DNA of 64,000 nt. It comes from Methylocystis sp. ATCC 49242. GTDB taxonomy: Bacteria; Pseudomonadota; Alphaproteobacteria; Rhizobiales; Beijerinckiaceae. How positions within the stretch are numbered: the first letter of the stretch is position 1; each line of letters opens with the position of its first letter. The stretch is taken from NCBI RefSeq assembly GCF_000188155.2, contig NZ_KE124773.1, positions 88,146 to 152,145 of the forward strand, read 5' to 3'. The notes beneath the pieces were generated by a model that searched no databases, was not told the DNA's origin, and saw nothing but the letters and a program-made list of their open reading frames with translations. Position numbers and translations under genes: made by a program. Of this stretch, positions 1 to 7,375 are shown piece by piece.

Positions 1-248
1 GGTTTCGTTGGCGCTGTCAATGAGCACGGCGAATTCCCGCTCTTCGTTCGATTGGAAACGCTGATAGGGATAGCAGCAGCGCTGAAAACCGCCGAAAACA
101 TGCTTCCGGGTATCGCCGGCCCGGACAACGGGCTGGCGGAAGTTCCGCACGGCTTGATTATTCGGCACATTGAAAGCTTGCGGGCGGAGGAGCTGGAAAC
201 CACGGGCAACCGTCGCCTGGTAGTCCGTCGGGGAAGCAGCATACCGCC
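1..248 (-). pseudogene. Fragment of helicase-type restriction subunit (Res-like), runs off left edge
   Basis: Minus-strand frame open to the window edge. It reads as a conserved stretch with segments such as TDYQATVARGFQLLRPQAFN, VFGGFQRCCYPYQRFQ and EEREFAVLID, in the style of the C-terminal half of DEAD/DEAH restriction subunits; the last (E-x-x-FAVLID) is typical. No start codon belongs to it: upstream it merges, out of frame, with the start of a WGR-domain gene. It is therefore a 5'-truncated remnant joined to foreign sequence. The family assignment is from memory of such proteins and is moderate. Confidence 0.45.
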
Positions 249-332
249 GAATAAATCGGGCTGGAGATCGAGCCGATAGAACCGGCTCATATTGCGCGCG
301 GCGTCGATGCGGCAGAGATGCACAACATTCAT
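243..332 (-). pseudogene. N-terminal remnant of a WGR-domain protein
   Basis: An ATG at 332 opens a frame reading MNVVHLCRIDAARNMSRFYR then LDLQPDLFGG. This matches the start of small WGR-domain proteins, where the next residues should be a tryptophan followed by xLVREWGRIG. Instead the frame passes into unrelated residues after LFGG, at about 243. The rest of the gene is missing and the sequence beyond belongs, in another frame, to a Res-like fragment. A recombination scar is the simplest reading. Confidence 0.45.
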
Positions 333-361
333 AGTTTTATCCGAAGTTCCGTGCTGCTGGT

Positions 362-1321
362 TTAAGGGGAAGTAAGGGCCTTCCGAAGAGATTTTAGCAA
401 TTCCTCGGCATCCTCAATTTTCTTAAGCAGGCTGGCATCGCCCTTCATTTTCTGGAGGGTGGTCCAAGGTACACTTTTCATGGCTTCAACTGCGGAATCC
501 AAATCGGTTAGAAGGCCGTCGTTGGCTTTCTTTTCGACCGCACGCAGACGTAGCTGCGCCGACTCTAAATCGCCATCATCACTTAGGAAGTGAGCACGGG
601 CGACCGGATCTGGAAGAATGACTCGAAGCTTCCGCAAATCCTTCGAACTCGTTATGCGTTTTTCATTCACCTTTTTGACGACAGCGTCGATAACGCTGGG
701 GACCAAGAGCTTTTTGCTCACGCCCATCAATTCGCGCGCCCAGGTGATTGCGGCGCTCGGATCGCGCAATTTCGTGAATTTCTCCGAAAGCTCGAAAACC
801 TCAACGAGTTTGTCGAGCTCACGAACTGTAATGCCGAGGATGTTGGCCGCACTTGCGCGCCCCATCAAATCGACGAGGCGATACGCAACCATCTCCTTTT
901 CCTTGGCGTCCCATTCCTTGCGTTGGCGATGAATATAAATCCATACGCGGAGCCGCTCCTCCTCCGAGAGCGTTCTGTCTGTCACCTCGACGGGAATCTG
1001 GCGATATTGCTCGCGCCCTCGTTCAACGAGAATGCGGGAGTTCGTCCATCGGCGATCGCCGTCAATGATCCTGAATTTACCTGGCAACTCAGGATGAGGC
1101 TCGACGAGGAGGGGCTCGAACAGCCCCTCATTTGCTTCAATTTGGCGTTGGAGCTCCTCATCTTCCTTCGGCCCTAACCGTGGCTGGTTCGGGTTAGGAA
1201 CGACCTCGTCGATATCAACTTTCGTGCGATAGGTTCGCAGGATCGTGCGGTCGAGGCGACGTTCCTGGAGCCCTATAACCTTCGACCGATGTTCGGGCGT
1301 AGTATGGTGTGGTTTGGTCAT
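362..1321 (-). CDS. ParB-like nuclease-domain protein
   Basis: 319 aa. Residues about 35-130 form a ParB/sulfiredoxin-type domain: VDIDEVVPNPNQPR (box I), then GKFRIIDGDRRWTNSRILVE, the GxRR-type box II. A helical region at about 140-200 includes an HTH-like segment (SAANILGITVRELDKLVEVF), and the last 60 residues are charged and helical. ParB-fold proteins bind DNA and CTP. No ParA is adjacent, so a segregation role is not supported. The start ATG overlaps the stop of the upstream DUF2130 gene (ATGA-type), so the two are translationally coupled. The pair may be a regulatory or defence unit; its function is unknown. Confidence 0.75.
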   Translation of the reverse strand: MTKPHHTTPEHRSKVIGLQERRLDRTILRTYRTKVDIDEVVPNPNQPRLGPKEDEELQRQIEANEGLFEPLLVEPHPELPGKFRIIDGDRRWTNSRILVERGREQYRQIPVEVTDRTLSEEERLRVWIYIHRQRKEWDAKEKEMVAYRLVDLMGRASAANILGITVRELDKLVEVFELSEKFTKLRDPSAAITWARELMGVSKKLLVPSVIDAVVKKVNEKRITSSKDLRKLRVILPDPVARAHFLSDDGDLESAQLRLRAVEKKANDGLLTDLDSAVEAMKSVPWTTLQKMKGDASLLKKIEDAEELLKSLRKALTSP

Positions 1322-3021
1322 AGGTGTGCAGCTTCTAGGGTCATTTCTTCATCTGCTGCGGTGCCAATAATTCCGCTGATTTCGTTGGACAGTTCGGCCT
1401 GCACCTTTTGAATCGAGCGGATTAACTCGCCTTCCTTTTTCCAGGCCGCCTCATGCTGTTTCCTCTCCTTAACCTGCTGTTCCAGCAGCTCATCAGTGTG
1501 GGCGTCGACCAGGCCGAAGAGTTGAGTGCAGCGTTCCGACGTAATGAACGCATAAAGAGCCGCCGTTTTGCTCTCTCGTTCGGTGCTGCTTCGGCGCAAA
1601 GTATGGGTCTGGAGCAAGTGCTGACGGATCAGGGTGACGACCGACACAACGCGAGCGGGATTGGCGAGCAACACACCATCCTGGACATGCAGCTGGCGCG
1701 TTCCAGCCGGAAACTTATGTGTGGAAAGAATTGCGTGCTCAGCCTTTGCGGCCAGCTGGTCGTTGAGAAGCTTAGTAACGTGGTCGTTGCGGAAGGCGTT
1801 GTGGTTCTTTGAGTCGTAGATGATAGTTCCGCACTCCCTGCCGTTGTGCAACACAACGTGGATGATATCAGCGCCCGGGGCTCCCTTCGCTATGCGCTCG
1901 ATCCGGTCGCCCGGAAATTCCTTTTTGAGAGCCTCAAACAAGTCAATTTCGGCCCCTTCGCCGAGCTCTTCATTTGTCTTTTTTTCAAGGGCGCGCTGCA
2001 GTTCGTTCACTTTATTGGACAGCTTCTGATTCTCATCAAAGGCCCTAGCTTTCTCGACGTTGATCGCCTCATCCTTGGCCTTTTCCATGACCTCTCTTAG
2101 AGAATCGAGGCGCTCTTTAAGAGCGAGCTCATGTTGCTCCGAGAGTTGCGAAAGCTTGGTTTCGGCCTCCGCGGTCTTCGCCTGGGCCTCGGCAAGAGCC
2201 TTTTCGTTGTCAGAGATTTTCTGACGGATGGACGCTTCGGCGAGCTCGGTCGCCTCTTGACGGATGCGGCTGGCTTCGGCCGCGGCATCTTCTCTAACTC
2301 GCGCCACTTCAGCTTCTTTGGCCTTATGAAGTTCGTCAAGTTGAAGCTGAAGCGCCACTCCTTTCTGCTCCGCCGCGAGCTTTGTCTCTTCGGCCAGAGC
2401 GATCCGCGCCTGCAACGCGGCCTCTGATTCAAACCGGGCGCTTTCGCTAGCTGCAAGCTTCTCGGCTACCGTAGCTTCCGCCGCCCGCTGCGCTTGAGCC
2501 AGAATCTCGGCCTCGCGCGCCTTGGCGTCGGCCTTTGCCGTCGCTAGAGCCGTCTCATTTTCCTGGCGCAGTTGCTGGAGCTGAGCCTTTAAATCAATTC
2601 CGGCCTCCTCGGCCGCCTTCCTGGCCGATTCTGATTCCTCGACCTGCTTCTGCAGCGCGGTTTGCAATTCTTGGCGGCTTTGCTCCGCCGCGGCGAGTTT
2701 TTCTGCGGCAGCAATTTCAACAGCTTTACGTGTTTCCTCGCGCGCCGCCGTCTCCCGTGCAGCACTCTGACGACGTTCAGCATCAATGTCCGCCCTGGCC
2801 TTTGCCTCAAGCTGAGCCTTGTCAAACGCATATTGTTGTTCAAGTTGCGCGGTGATTGCCTTCGTCTGTTCCCGCTCGCGCGCTGCGATCTTTCCGCTGA
2901 TCTCCTCGAGCTTTTCGACAGGAATTTCTTGTTCGCACCAGGGGCACGTCTCGCCGTCTACGTGGAGATGCGGCGACGAAGGCTCGCGGAACAACGAGGT
3001 ATTGGGGGACTGCGGAATCAT
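1318..3021 (-). CDS. DUF2130 coiled-coil protein
   Basis: 567 aa. A CxxC knuckle (CPWCEQEIP) lies near residue 25. A very long Ala/Glu/Lys-rich coiled coil follows (about 35-340), then a C-terminal DUF2130 domain with GRECGTIIYDSKNHNAFRND, HVQDGVLLANPARV and a final helical pair. The D-SKN segment resembles a PD-(D/E)xK-type nuclease core, an inference from motif shape only. GGAG stands 9 nt before the ATG, and the upstream region carries a 10-bp tandem repeat. It is first in a two-gene operon with the ParB-like gene. DUF2130 proteins have no firmly assigned function that I know. Confidence 0.75.
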   Translation of the reverse strand: MIPQSPNTSLFREPSSPHLHVDGETCPWCEQEIPVEKLEEISGKIAAREREQTKAITAQLEQQYAFDKAQLEAKARADIDAERRQSAARETAAREETRKAVEIAAAEKLAAAEQSRQELQTALQKQVEESESARKAAEEAGIDLKAQLQQLRQENETALATAKADAKAREAEILAQAQRAAEATVAEKLAASESARFESEAALQARIALAEETKLAAEQKGVALQLQLDELHKAKEAEVARVREDAAAEASRIRQEATELAEASIRQKISDNEKALAEAQAKTAEAETKLSQLSEQHELALKERLDSLREVMEKAKDEAINVEKARAFDENQKLSNKVNELQRALEKKTNEELGEGAEIDLFEALKKEFPGDRIERIAKGAPGADIIHVVLHNGRECGTIIYDSKNHNAFRNDHVTKLLNDQLAAKAEHAILSTHKFPAGTRQLHVQDGVLLANPARVVSVVTLIRQHLLQTHTLRRSSTERESKTAALYAFITSERCTQLFGLVDAHTDELLEQQVKERKQHEAAWKKEGELIRSIQKVQAELSNEISGIIGTAADEEMTLEAAHL

Positions 3022-3044
3022 AGCTTGGTCTCCTGCAAACTTAG

Positions 3045-3070
3045 GTCCTATTTTGTCCTATTTTCTCCTA
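3045..3070. repeat. 10-bp tandem repeat in DUF2130 promoter region
   Basis: GTCCTATTTT occurs twice head to tail (3045-3054, 3055-3064), followed by a partial third unit CTCCTA. It lies 24-49 nt upstream of the DUF2130 ATG. A period of one helical turn suits a regulator-binding site or part of the promoter. Confidence 0.5.
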
Positions 3071-3166
3071 ATGTCAAGCGTCTCGGTCGTGCTGCGCAGC
3101 TAGAGCGCGACATAGATGACGTTATATTGCCGTATTTGCTGCCTTCTGCGATTGCAGCGGCCGGCT

Positions 3167-4111
3167 TCATGCTTCCCGTAGCTGCATGGAGGAAATTACA
3201 AAATAGCCGTCTCCAGTCCTTATTTCCTCAGTGTGAGCCTGCACTCGAAATCGAGCGTGCTTTCGGACGAAGTCCGGAATCCAGGGGAGGTCATCGCGGA
3301 AAAACACGAGCTCCTCCGCCGAGCGGATAATCGTCTGGTTAAGGGAGCAAACCTCAGAATGATTAGGCCGGACGACGCGAAAGCGCATCTTGGAAAAACT
3401 GAGGTCCACCTCTCCGCGCGTCTCGGGCTGGGGGATGATCCGCAAGGCCAGCTCCGCTGTGAGTGGCACGATGCGATTTAGGACGCGCGGGTCTTCTGCG
3501 TGCTCGACGGCAACAGGGAAATCGCTGGTGAAAAACGGGCTATGGCTCGCGTGATCATTGACGATGATGTCCCAAAGCCCATTGCCGAAAACAGATGCAG
3601 TTTTGAGAATGTTGGAAATCCCAATGGCCTGCGGATACTTCTGGTCGACATTGACCTGTATGGCCTTTGATTCAAGAAGCTCTGTGAAGCTTCGGCTTCC
3701 CAAGCCAGTAGGCGAAGGGCCGAACATACCTTTTGCGTCCAGTATTTTTGAGGTCGCTTCCACGACTTGCCGCATAGGCGCTGAGTGCACGCGCATCGCT
3801 GCGGGTGAGCATGTCGCGACGTAGGCAGCAAAGCCCGCAATCACATAGATCGTTGTCTCGTCGATTTCGCCGCGCCGAAGACAAGAAACTGCCTCGTTAT
3901 ATCTCGGCTCGACGCCCTTCAAGAACTCCTCAATGATGCGTTCTTCGGTCAGGTAGGCGTTTGTGCTGCCATCATCGATGCGACAAACGTCCTTTGACCC
4001 GCACGGAAACTTGAGCAGATCACGTTTCCTGATAGCGTGCATCTTGTTGCCAAGCACGGGAGAGTAGAAGTTGCGTAGGTGGACCTGCGAAACGTAATGG
4101 TCGAGGGCCAT
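3167..4111 (-). CDS. DUF4238 family protein
   Basis: 314 aa. It starts MALDHYVSQVHLRNFYSP, the signature opening of DUF4238 (usually HYVPQFYLRNF). Mid-protein features include TEERIIEEFLKGVEPRYNEA and a C-terminal block with FFTSDFPVAVEHAEDP and PLTAELALRI, as expected of the family. No signal peptide or membrane segment. The gene lies between the integrase and the DUF2130 operon, all on the minus strand but with gaps. DUF4238 genes are frequent in accessory islands, but no biochemical role is established to my knowledge. Confidence 0.75.
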   Translation of the reverse strand: MALDHYVSQVHLRNFYSPVLGNKMHAIRKRDLLKFPCGSKDVCRIDDGSTNAYLTEERIIEEFLKGVEPRYNEAVSCLRRGEIDETTIYVIAGFAAYVATCSPAAMRVHSAPMRQVVEATSKILDAKGMFGPSPTGLGSRSFTELLESKAIQVNVDQKYPQAIGISNILKTASVFGNGLWDIIVNDHASHSPFFTSDFPVAVEHAEDPRVLNRIVPLTAELALRIIPQPETRGEVDLSFSKMRFRVVRPNHSEVCSLNQTIIRSAEELVFFRDDLPWIPDFVRKHARFRVQAHTEEIRTGDGYFVISSMQLREA

Positions 4112-4144
4112 CAGCCTTGGTCTTTCGTGCCAGAAGAGCTCATC

Positions 4145-5140
4145 TCAAATCACCACTCTCTCGACCTCGTCGAGGCTCATTTCATCCCGCCGCCTGTCAT
4201 AGAGCTGCGTCGTGCGCGTCGAGGCATGGTTTGCCATGCTCGCGGCCTTCTCCAATGTCCCCCCGTTTTTGAGATAGGCGGTGATCCCTGTGGCGCGGAA
4301 GCTATGATTGCCGACCTTGGTGGCGATCCCCGCCGCCAACGCGCGCCGCCGGATCATGGCATAAGCATTGGCCTGGGGCAGAGGAGTCAACGTCAGCTCG
4401 CCTGTGCCACGTCCGATCGTACGGAACAAATGCGCCTTTGGATCGGCTGCGAGGTAGCAGCCGTCGATATAGGCGTGCAAGTAAGACTCCAGATTATGAT
4501 GACAGGGCATTTCATGTCGCTTGCCGCCCTTCTCATGCAGTCGCACCCAAAGGCGGCGGTTCTGTACGTAAACATCTTCGACTTTCATGGCGAGCGCTGC
4601 GCCGACGCGCGCGAAGGAATAGACCATCAGCGCGATGAGAGCGCGATCGCGCAAGCCGACGGTCGTCGTCACGTCGATGCTGTCGAGCAAGATGCGCGTC
4701 TCCTCCGGATCGAGCACCGGCGTCTTTCCGACTTTCACGACATGCTTGGGGCCGCGCACGCTGGCGGCCGGATTGGTCGGGATGATCTGGCCGGTCACCA
4801 GCCAATCGAACAGCATGCGAATGGCGGCAAGGCGCTGTTTGGCGGTTGGCGCGCTATGGCTTCGCGTCAGCGCTTCGACATAAGCGCCAATATGCAGCGG
4901 ATCGATGTCGATGATCGAGGCGAGGCCGCGCTGCTCGCACCAGGCGAGGAATTCGCCAATCGAGCGGCCATAGGCACGCCGCGTGTGCGCGTTGCGGATG
5001 TTGTTGACGAAGAATTCCCAAAAGCGGGTCTGGGCGCGCTCGCCGGCAGAGCGGACGAGCGCGGGAACCCGCGCGGAGGCATGCATTGGAAGCGTGTTGA
5101 TCGCATTTTCCTGCATGACTTTGAGCTCATGCCGGGACAT
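4145..5140 (-). CDS. Tyrosine recombinase (phage-type/XerC-like integrase)
   Basis: About 331 aa from the ATG at 5140 (MSRHELKV); an in-frame ATG at 5206 would give 353 aa. The N-terminal SAM-like core-binding domain (about 30-120) contains NIRNAHTRRAYGRSIGEFLA. The catalytic domain shows the first Arg in YSFARVGAAL, the HxxR box in NHSFRATG, a histidine in MANHAST and the nucleophile Tyr in TTQLYDRR. It catalyses site-specific strand exchange and may have mobilised this accessory block or resolves multimers. The 5' end overlaps the next upstream gene by 14 nt with the preferred start. No attachment-site pair was identified. Confidence 0.85.
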   Translation of the reverse strand: MSRHELKVMQENAINTLPMHASARVPALVRSAGERAQTRFWEFFVNNIRNAHTRRAYGRSIGEFLAWCEQRGLASIIDIDPLHIGAYVEALTRSHSAPTAKQRLAAIRMLFDWLVTGQIIPTNPAASVRGPKHVVKVGKTPVLDPEETRILLDSIDVTTTVGLRDRALIALMVYSFARVGAALAMKVEDVYVQNRRLWVRLHEKGGKRHEMPCHHNLESYLHAYIDGCYLAADPKAHLFRTIGRGTGELTLTPLPQANAYAMIRRRALAAGIATKVGNHSFRATGITAYLKNGGTLEKAASMANHASTRTTQLYDRRRDEMSLDEVERVVI

Positions 5141-5510
5141 AGCCACAAGCCTTGGTGAGCCTAGCGTAATCAGATGGATCGTAGGGAAACTGATGCAGCT
5201 CCGCACACGGGGCGGGCGGCTTAACGTTTGGATTCTGGCCTATTTGAAAAATCTTGCCGATCAGCGCGAGATCAGATCGGTCGACAAGCGCGATGTGAAT
5301 AAGGGTGGCTTTCCCGTTTCTTTCTGACCGAATGGTCCAATCACCTTTGAGCGTCTTGCCAAGGACCTCAATTAGAACGCCGTAAGGCGTCGGGAATTTG
5401 CGCCCGTCACGAGCTAGTCCGACGCGCGGTGCTTTCCAGCCAAACCCTGTGACAACACAGATTGCTTTCGGGTTAGCCTTCACAAAAACGTCCCAACTCC
5501 GTTTGCCCAT
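5127..5510 (-). CDS. Hypothetical protein, 127 aa
   Basis: Unrecognised. A soluble alpha/beta-looking protein beginning MGKRSWDVFVKANPKAICVV, with no signal peptide or membrane helix. It overlaps the integrase start by about 14 nt, suggesting coupled expression. It is divergent from the channel-like gene across a short region carrying an inverted repeat. The reading frame is longer than expected by chance and codon positions look GC3-biased, but there is no family support. Confidence 0.5.
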   Translation of the reverse strand: MGKRSWDVFVKANPKAICVVTGFGWKAPRVGLARDGRKFPTPYGVLIEVLGKTLKGDWTIRSERNGKATLIHIALVDRSDLALIGKIFQIGQNPNVKPPAPCAELHQFPYDPSDYARLTKACGYVPA

Positions 5511-5529
5511 GACGCCCTCCAGAATCTTT

Positions 5530-5545
5530 GATAAAGGACATTATC
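5530..5545. promoter_or_regulatory. Inverted repeat GATAA-N6-TTATC between divergent genes
   Basis: A perfect 5-bp dyad (GATAA at 5530-5534, TTATC at 5541-5545) in a locally AT-rich stretch between the leftward 127-aa gene and the rightward channel-like gene. It could be an operator, but five base pairs is short. Confidence 0.3.
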
Positions 5546-5677
5546 ATATATAGATTAAGCTTGGCAATAAGGTCGGATCGATACGATCCCGATGGATACC
5601 AGGAGCGTGTGCGTAACGGACGCTTTCAGTTACGCTGCAATTTACGGTTCGTCTTTGGGGCTTTGGAGTTTCTTTCA

Positions 5678-6505
5678 ATGTCGATAGCGGCGCTGTCAGA
5701 ACGGATTTCTCGTGCTCTTTCGGGGTGCGATCCACTGTTGTTCCTGGTTTGCTATTTGGCGCTGTTGCCGCTGTTTGCGGGCCTCTACTTGCTGTGCGCG
5801 CCGAACGGTTTCTATGCCCCATATTCACAACGAGAGCCGCTTGCAAATGTCGATCGGGACCAAATGCTTTCTGACCTGACTGCGGCCATGAGGCGCGACG
5901 CCAAGAAACACGAGATTTTGGAAGTCGAGGGGAAGCCGTGTCGGTTTGCAGCGGAAATTGCATCCGTTGAGGATCACGAAGGCGACATGCGGGATCGAAT
6001 CCCGTTTGATGTTATATTGCCGTGCGTTGTGTCTGTGAACGACAAGGACGTAGTCTGGATGTTCAGAGCGAATATTATGATGTATGCGGACGGGGCAAAT
6101 ACGTTGGGTGAAACCCTCATCCATCATCGTGTTGCTTACATGCTGGACACGACGCAATCTGATGACCGTCAAATTTTTACGGCGAAGGCTTTGAATATTT
6201 TGTTTGATCGTGGAGTTGGTGATTATGCGAAGATGTTTCGCGGGCCGCAAATTTTGCTGACAGCCGAGGAACAACGCCGCTTTGAGGATTATGTGCGCGG
6301 TGCGCGCGGGAATCCTCTGAAAATCAGCGGCTCATTCGGGCGTATGTTGTATTTGAGCGCGGTCGTGCAAACGACGCTTGGGCTCGGCGACATTCTGCCT
6401 ATGACCGCCATGGCGCGCTTTCTTGTCGCTTCACAGGCGGTCGCCGGAATCGTCGTAGCCGGACTATTTCTCAACGCTATCGCGTATCGGGCCTCGGCTC
6501 CCTAG
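5678..6505 (+). CDS. Two-helix membrane protein with potassium-channel-like pore signature
   Basis: The ATG at 5678 has TTTGGAG 9 nt upstream and gives 275 aa; a longer in-frame start at 5528 lacks a ribosome site. A first membrane helix lies at about residues 17-42 (LLFLVCYLALLPLFAGLYLL). A soluble mixed domain follows (about 55-215). The C-terminal segment is QTTLGLGDILPMTAMARFLV followed by a hydrophobic helix. TLGLGD plus xxPxTxxARFLVxxQ resembles the pore loop and inner helix of two-transmembrane potassium channels (canonical filter TVGYG). The filter is altered, so ion selectivity is uncertain. It lies next to integrase and orphan genes; an ion-flux effector role is inference. Confidence 0.55.
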   Translation: MSIAALSERISRALSGCDPLLFLVCYLALLPLFAGLYLLCAPNGFYAPYSQREPLANVDRDQMLSDLTAAMRRDAKKHEILEVEGKPCRFAAEIASVEDHEGDMRDRIPFDVILPCVVSVNDKDVVWMFRANIMMYADGANTLGETLIHHRVAYMLDTTQSDDRQIFTAKALNILFDRGVGDYAKMFRGPQILLTAEEQRRFEDYVRGARGNPLKISGSFGRMLYLSAVVQTTLGLGDILPMTAMARFLVASQAVAGIVVAGLFLNAIAYRASAP

Positions 6506-6610
6506 TCATCTGGAACTGAAGTTAGATTCATTGTAGGAACGCTCTTTCACAGGAATAGCGGCAAGCTATTCGCTGTCACAATAACTTTCGCACCTAACTT
6601 TTGCACAAAA

Positions 6611-7129
6611 TTAGACCTTCAGAATCAGATGGTTAGTTTTCATCCGAAAGTCTTGACTTATGCACAAATCAATGACGTCGTAATCGAATCGATGCCCGAG
6701 AACGTCCTTCGCAGCCCTTCGATTTTGGGCCAGAGGCTTCGTCGACAATAGCGAAGGCGGCGTCGCCATCTTTGTCGTCGCATCGGCAGCTCTCGAGCCA
6801 GAATCGGCGGCAGTCGCTTTTGCTTCCGTTGCAACGACCGCTTTGTTCTTGCGGCGGTTGGTCGTCCGGGCGCGAGCCTCGTTGATGTACTTGATTAATG
6901 TGGCGGCGGCGATAGCGAAGCCATTTTCCCGCATGATTTCGGCAAGTTCCGTGCTGGTATATCCCTTTGCGCGGAAAGCGAGCAGATCCGGGAGCAATTG
7001 GACGACTGCGGCTTTGAGAGGACTGCGGGAGCGTGTGCTTTTCCTCGACGGCGCCGAGCGCAACGCCGATCGCAATGCAGACACCTTATCAATGGGCGGC
7101 CCGCTCGCTTCGACCTTTTTATTCCCCAT
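6611..7129 (-). CDS. HTH-like DNA-binding protein, TraK/KfrA-style small plasmid protein
   Basis: 172 aa. The basic N-terminus is followed by a helical segment (about 45-95) with LLAFRAKGYTSTELAEIMRE and AAATLIKYINEARAR. This looks like a helix-turn-helix closely resembling the one in the traK-like gene at 51996 (ELxxIMxxxG-x-x-ATLxxYI versus DIQEMLAADG-x-x-ATLRRHL). The C-terminus is Ala/Thr/Lys-rich. It may be a diverged duplicate of the oriT-binding type protein, or a regulator of neighbouring cargo. No partner gene is adjacent. Confidence 0.5.
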   Translation of the reverse strand: MGNKKVEASGPPIDKVSALRSALRSAPSRKSTRSRSPLKAAVVQLLPDLLAFRAKGYTSTELAEIMRENGFAIAAATLIKYINEARARTTNRRKNKAVVATEAKATAADSGSRAADATTKMATPPSLLSTKPLAQNRRAAKDVLGHRFDYDVIDLCISQDFRMKTNHLILKV

Positions 7130-7176
7130 GGCGCCGCCCTTATTAGATTCACCTTTGCACTGTCACCGTACCAGCC

Positions 7177-7366
7177 TCAATTTGATTCCACCCTAACAAC
7201 CGGTTTGGTTGGACATTGTTTCAATCGAATCAGAGCATTAACACGTGCGATAGCTTCGTTCCGCTTTGCGACAAGATCGGGGCATCTGTGATGACTGAGG
7301 TGTTTTTCAGGGAAGGGACGCAAGTTTTCCGTGATGTCTTGGGGGCGCGGATTTGGCACTCGCATG
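7177..7366 (-). pseudogene. 3' part of a small ORF split by the IS
   Basis: The frame begins within the IS flank and ends at 7177 (62 aa, MRVPNPRPQDITEN...). If the IS and one 9-bp duplicate are removed, this frame joins without a break to the frame at 8791-8897, giving about 97 aa (…LTIRDFVRR joined to MRVPNPRP…). It may be an interrupted gene of unknown function. Continuity across the junction is the only evidence; in GC-rich DNA it could be chance. Confidence 0.3.
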
Positions 7367-7375
7367 CGTCGAACA
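7367..7375. repeat. Left target-site duplication of the IS256-family element
   Basis: CGTCGAACA, repeated exactly at 8791-8799 on the other side of the element. IS256-family elements generate 8-9 bp duplications. Confidence 0.85.

Noticed and set aside
4079..5158. 359-codon plus-strand frame
   Set aside because: Antisense of the tyrosine recombinase, whose motifs are complete.
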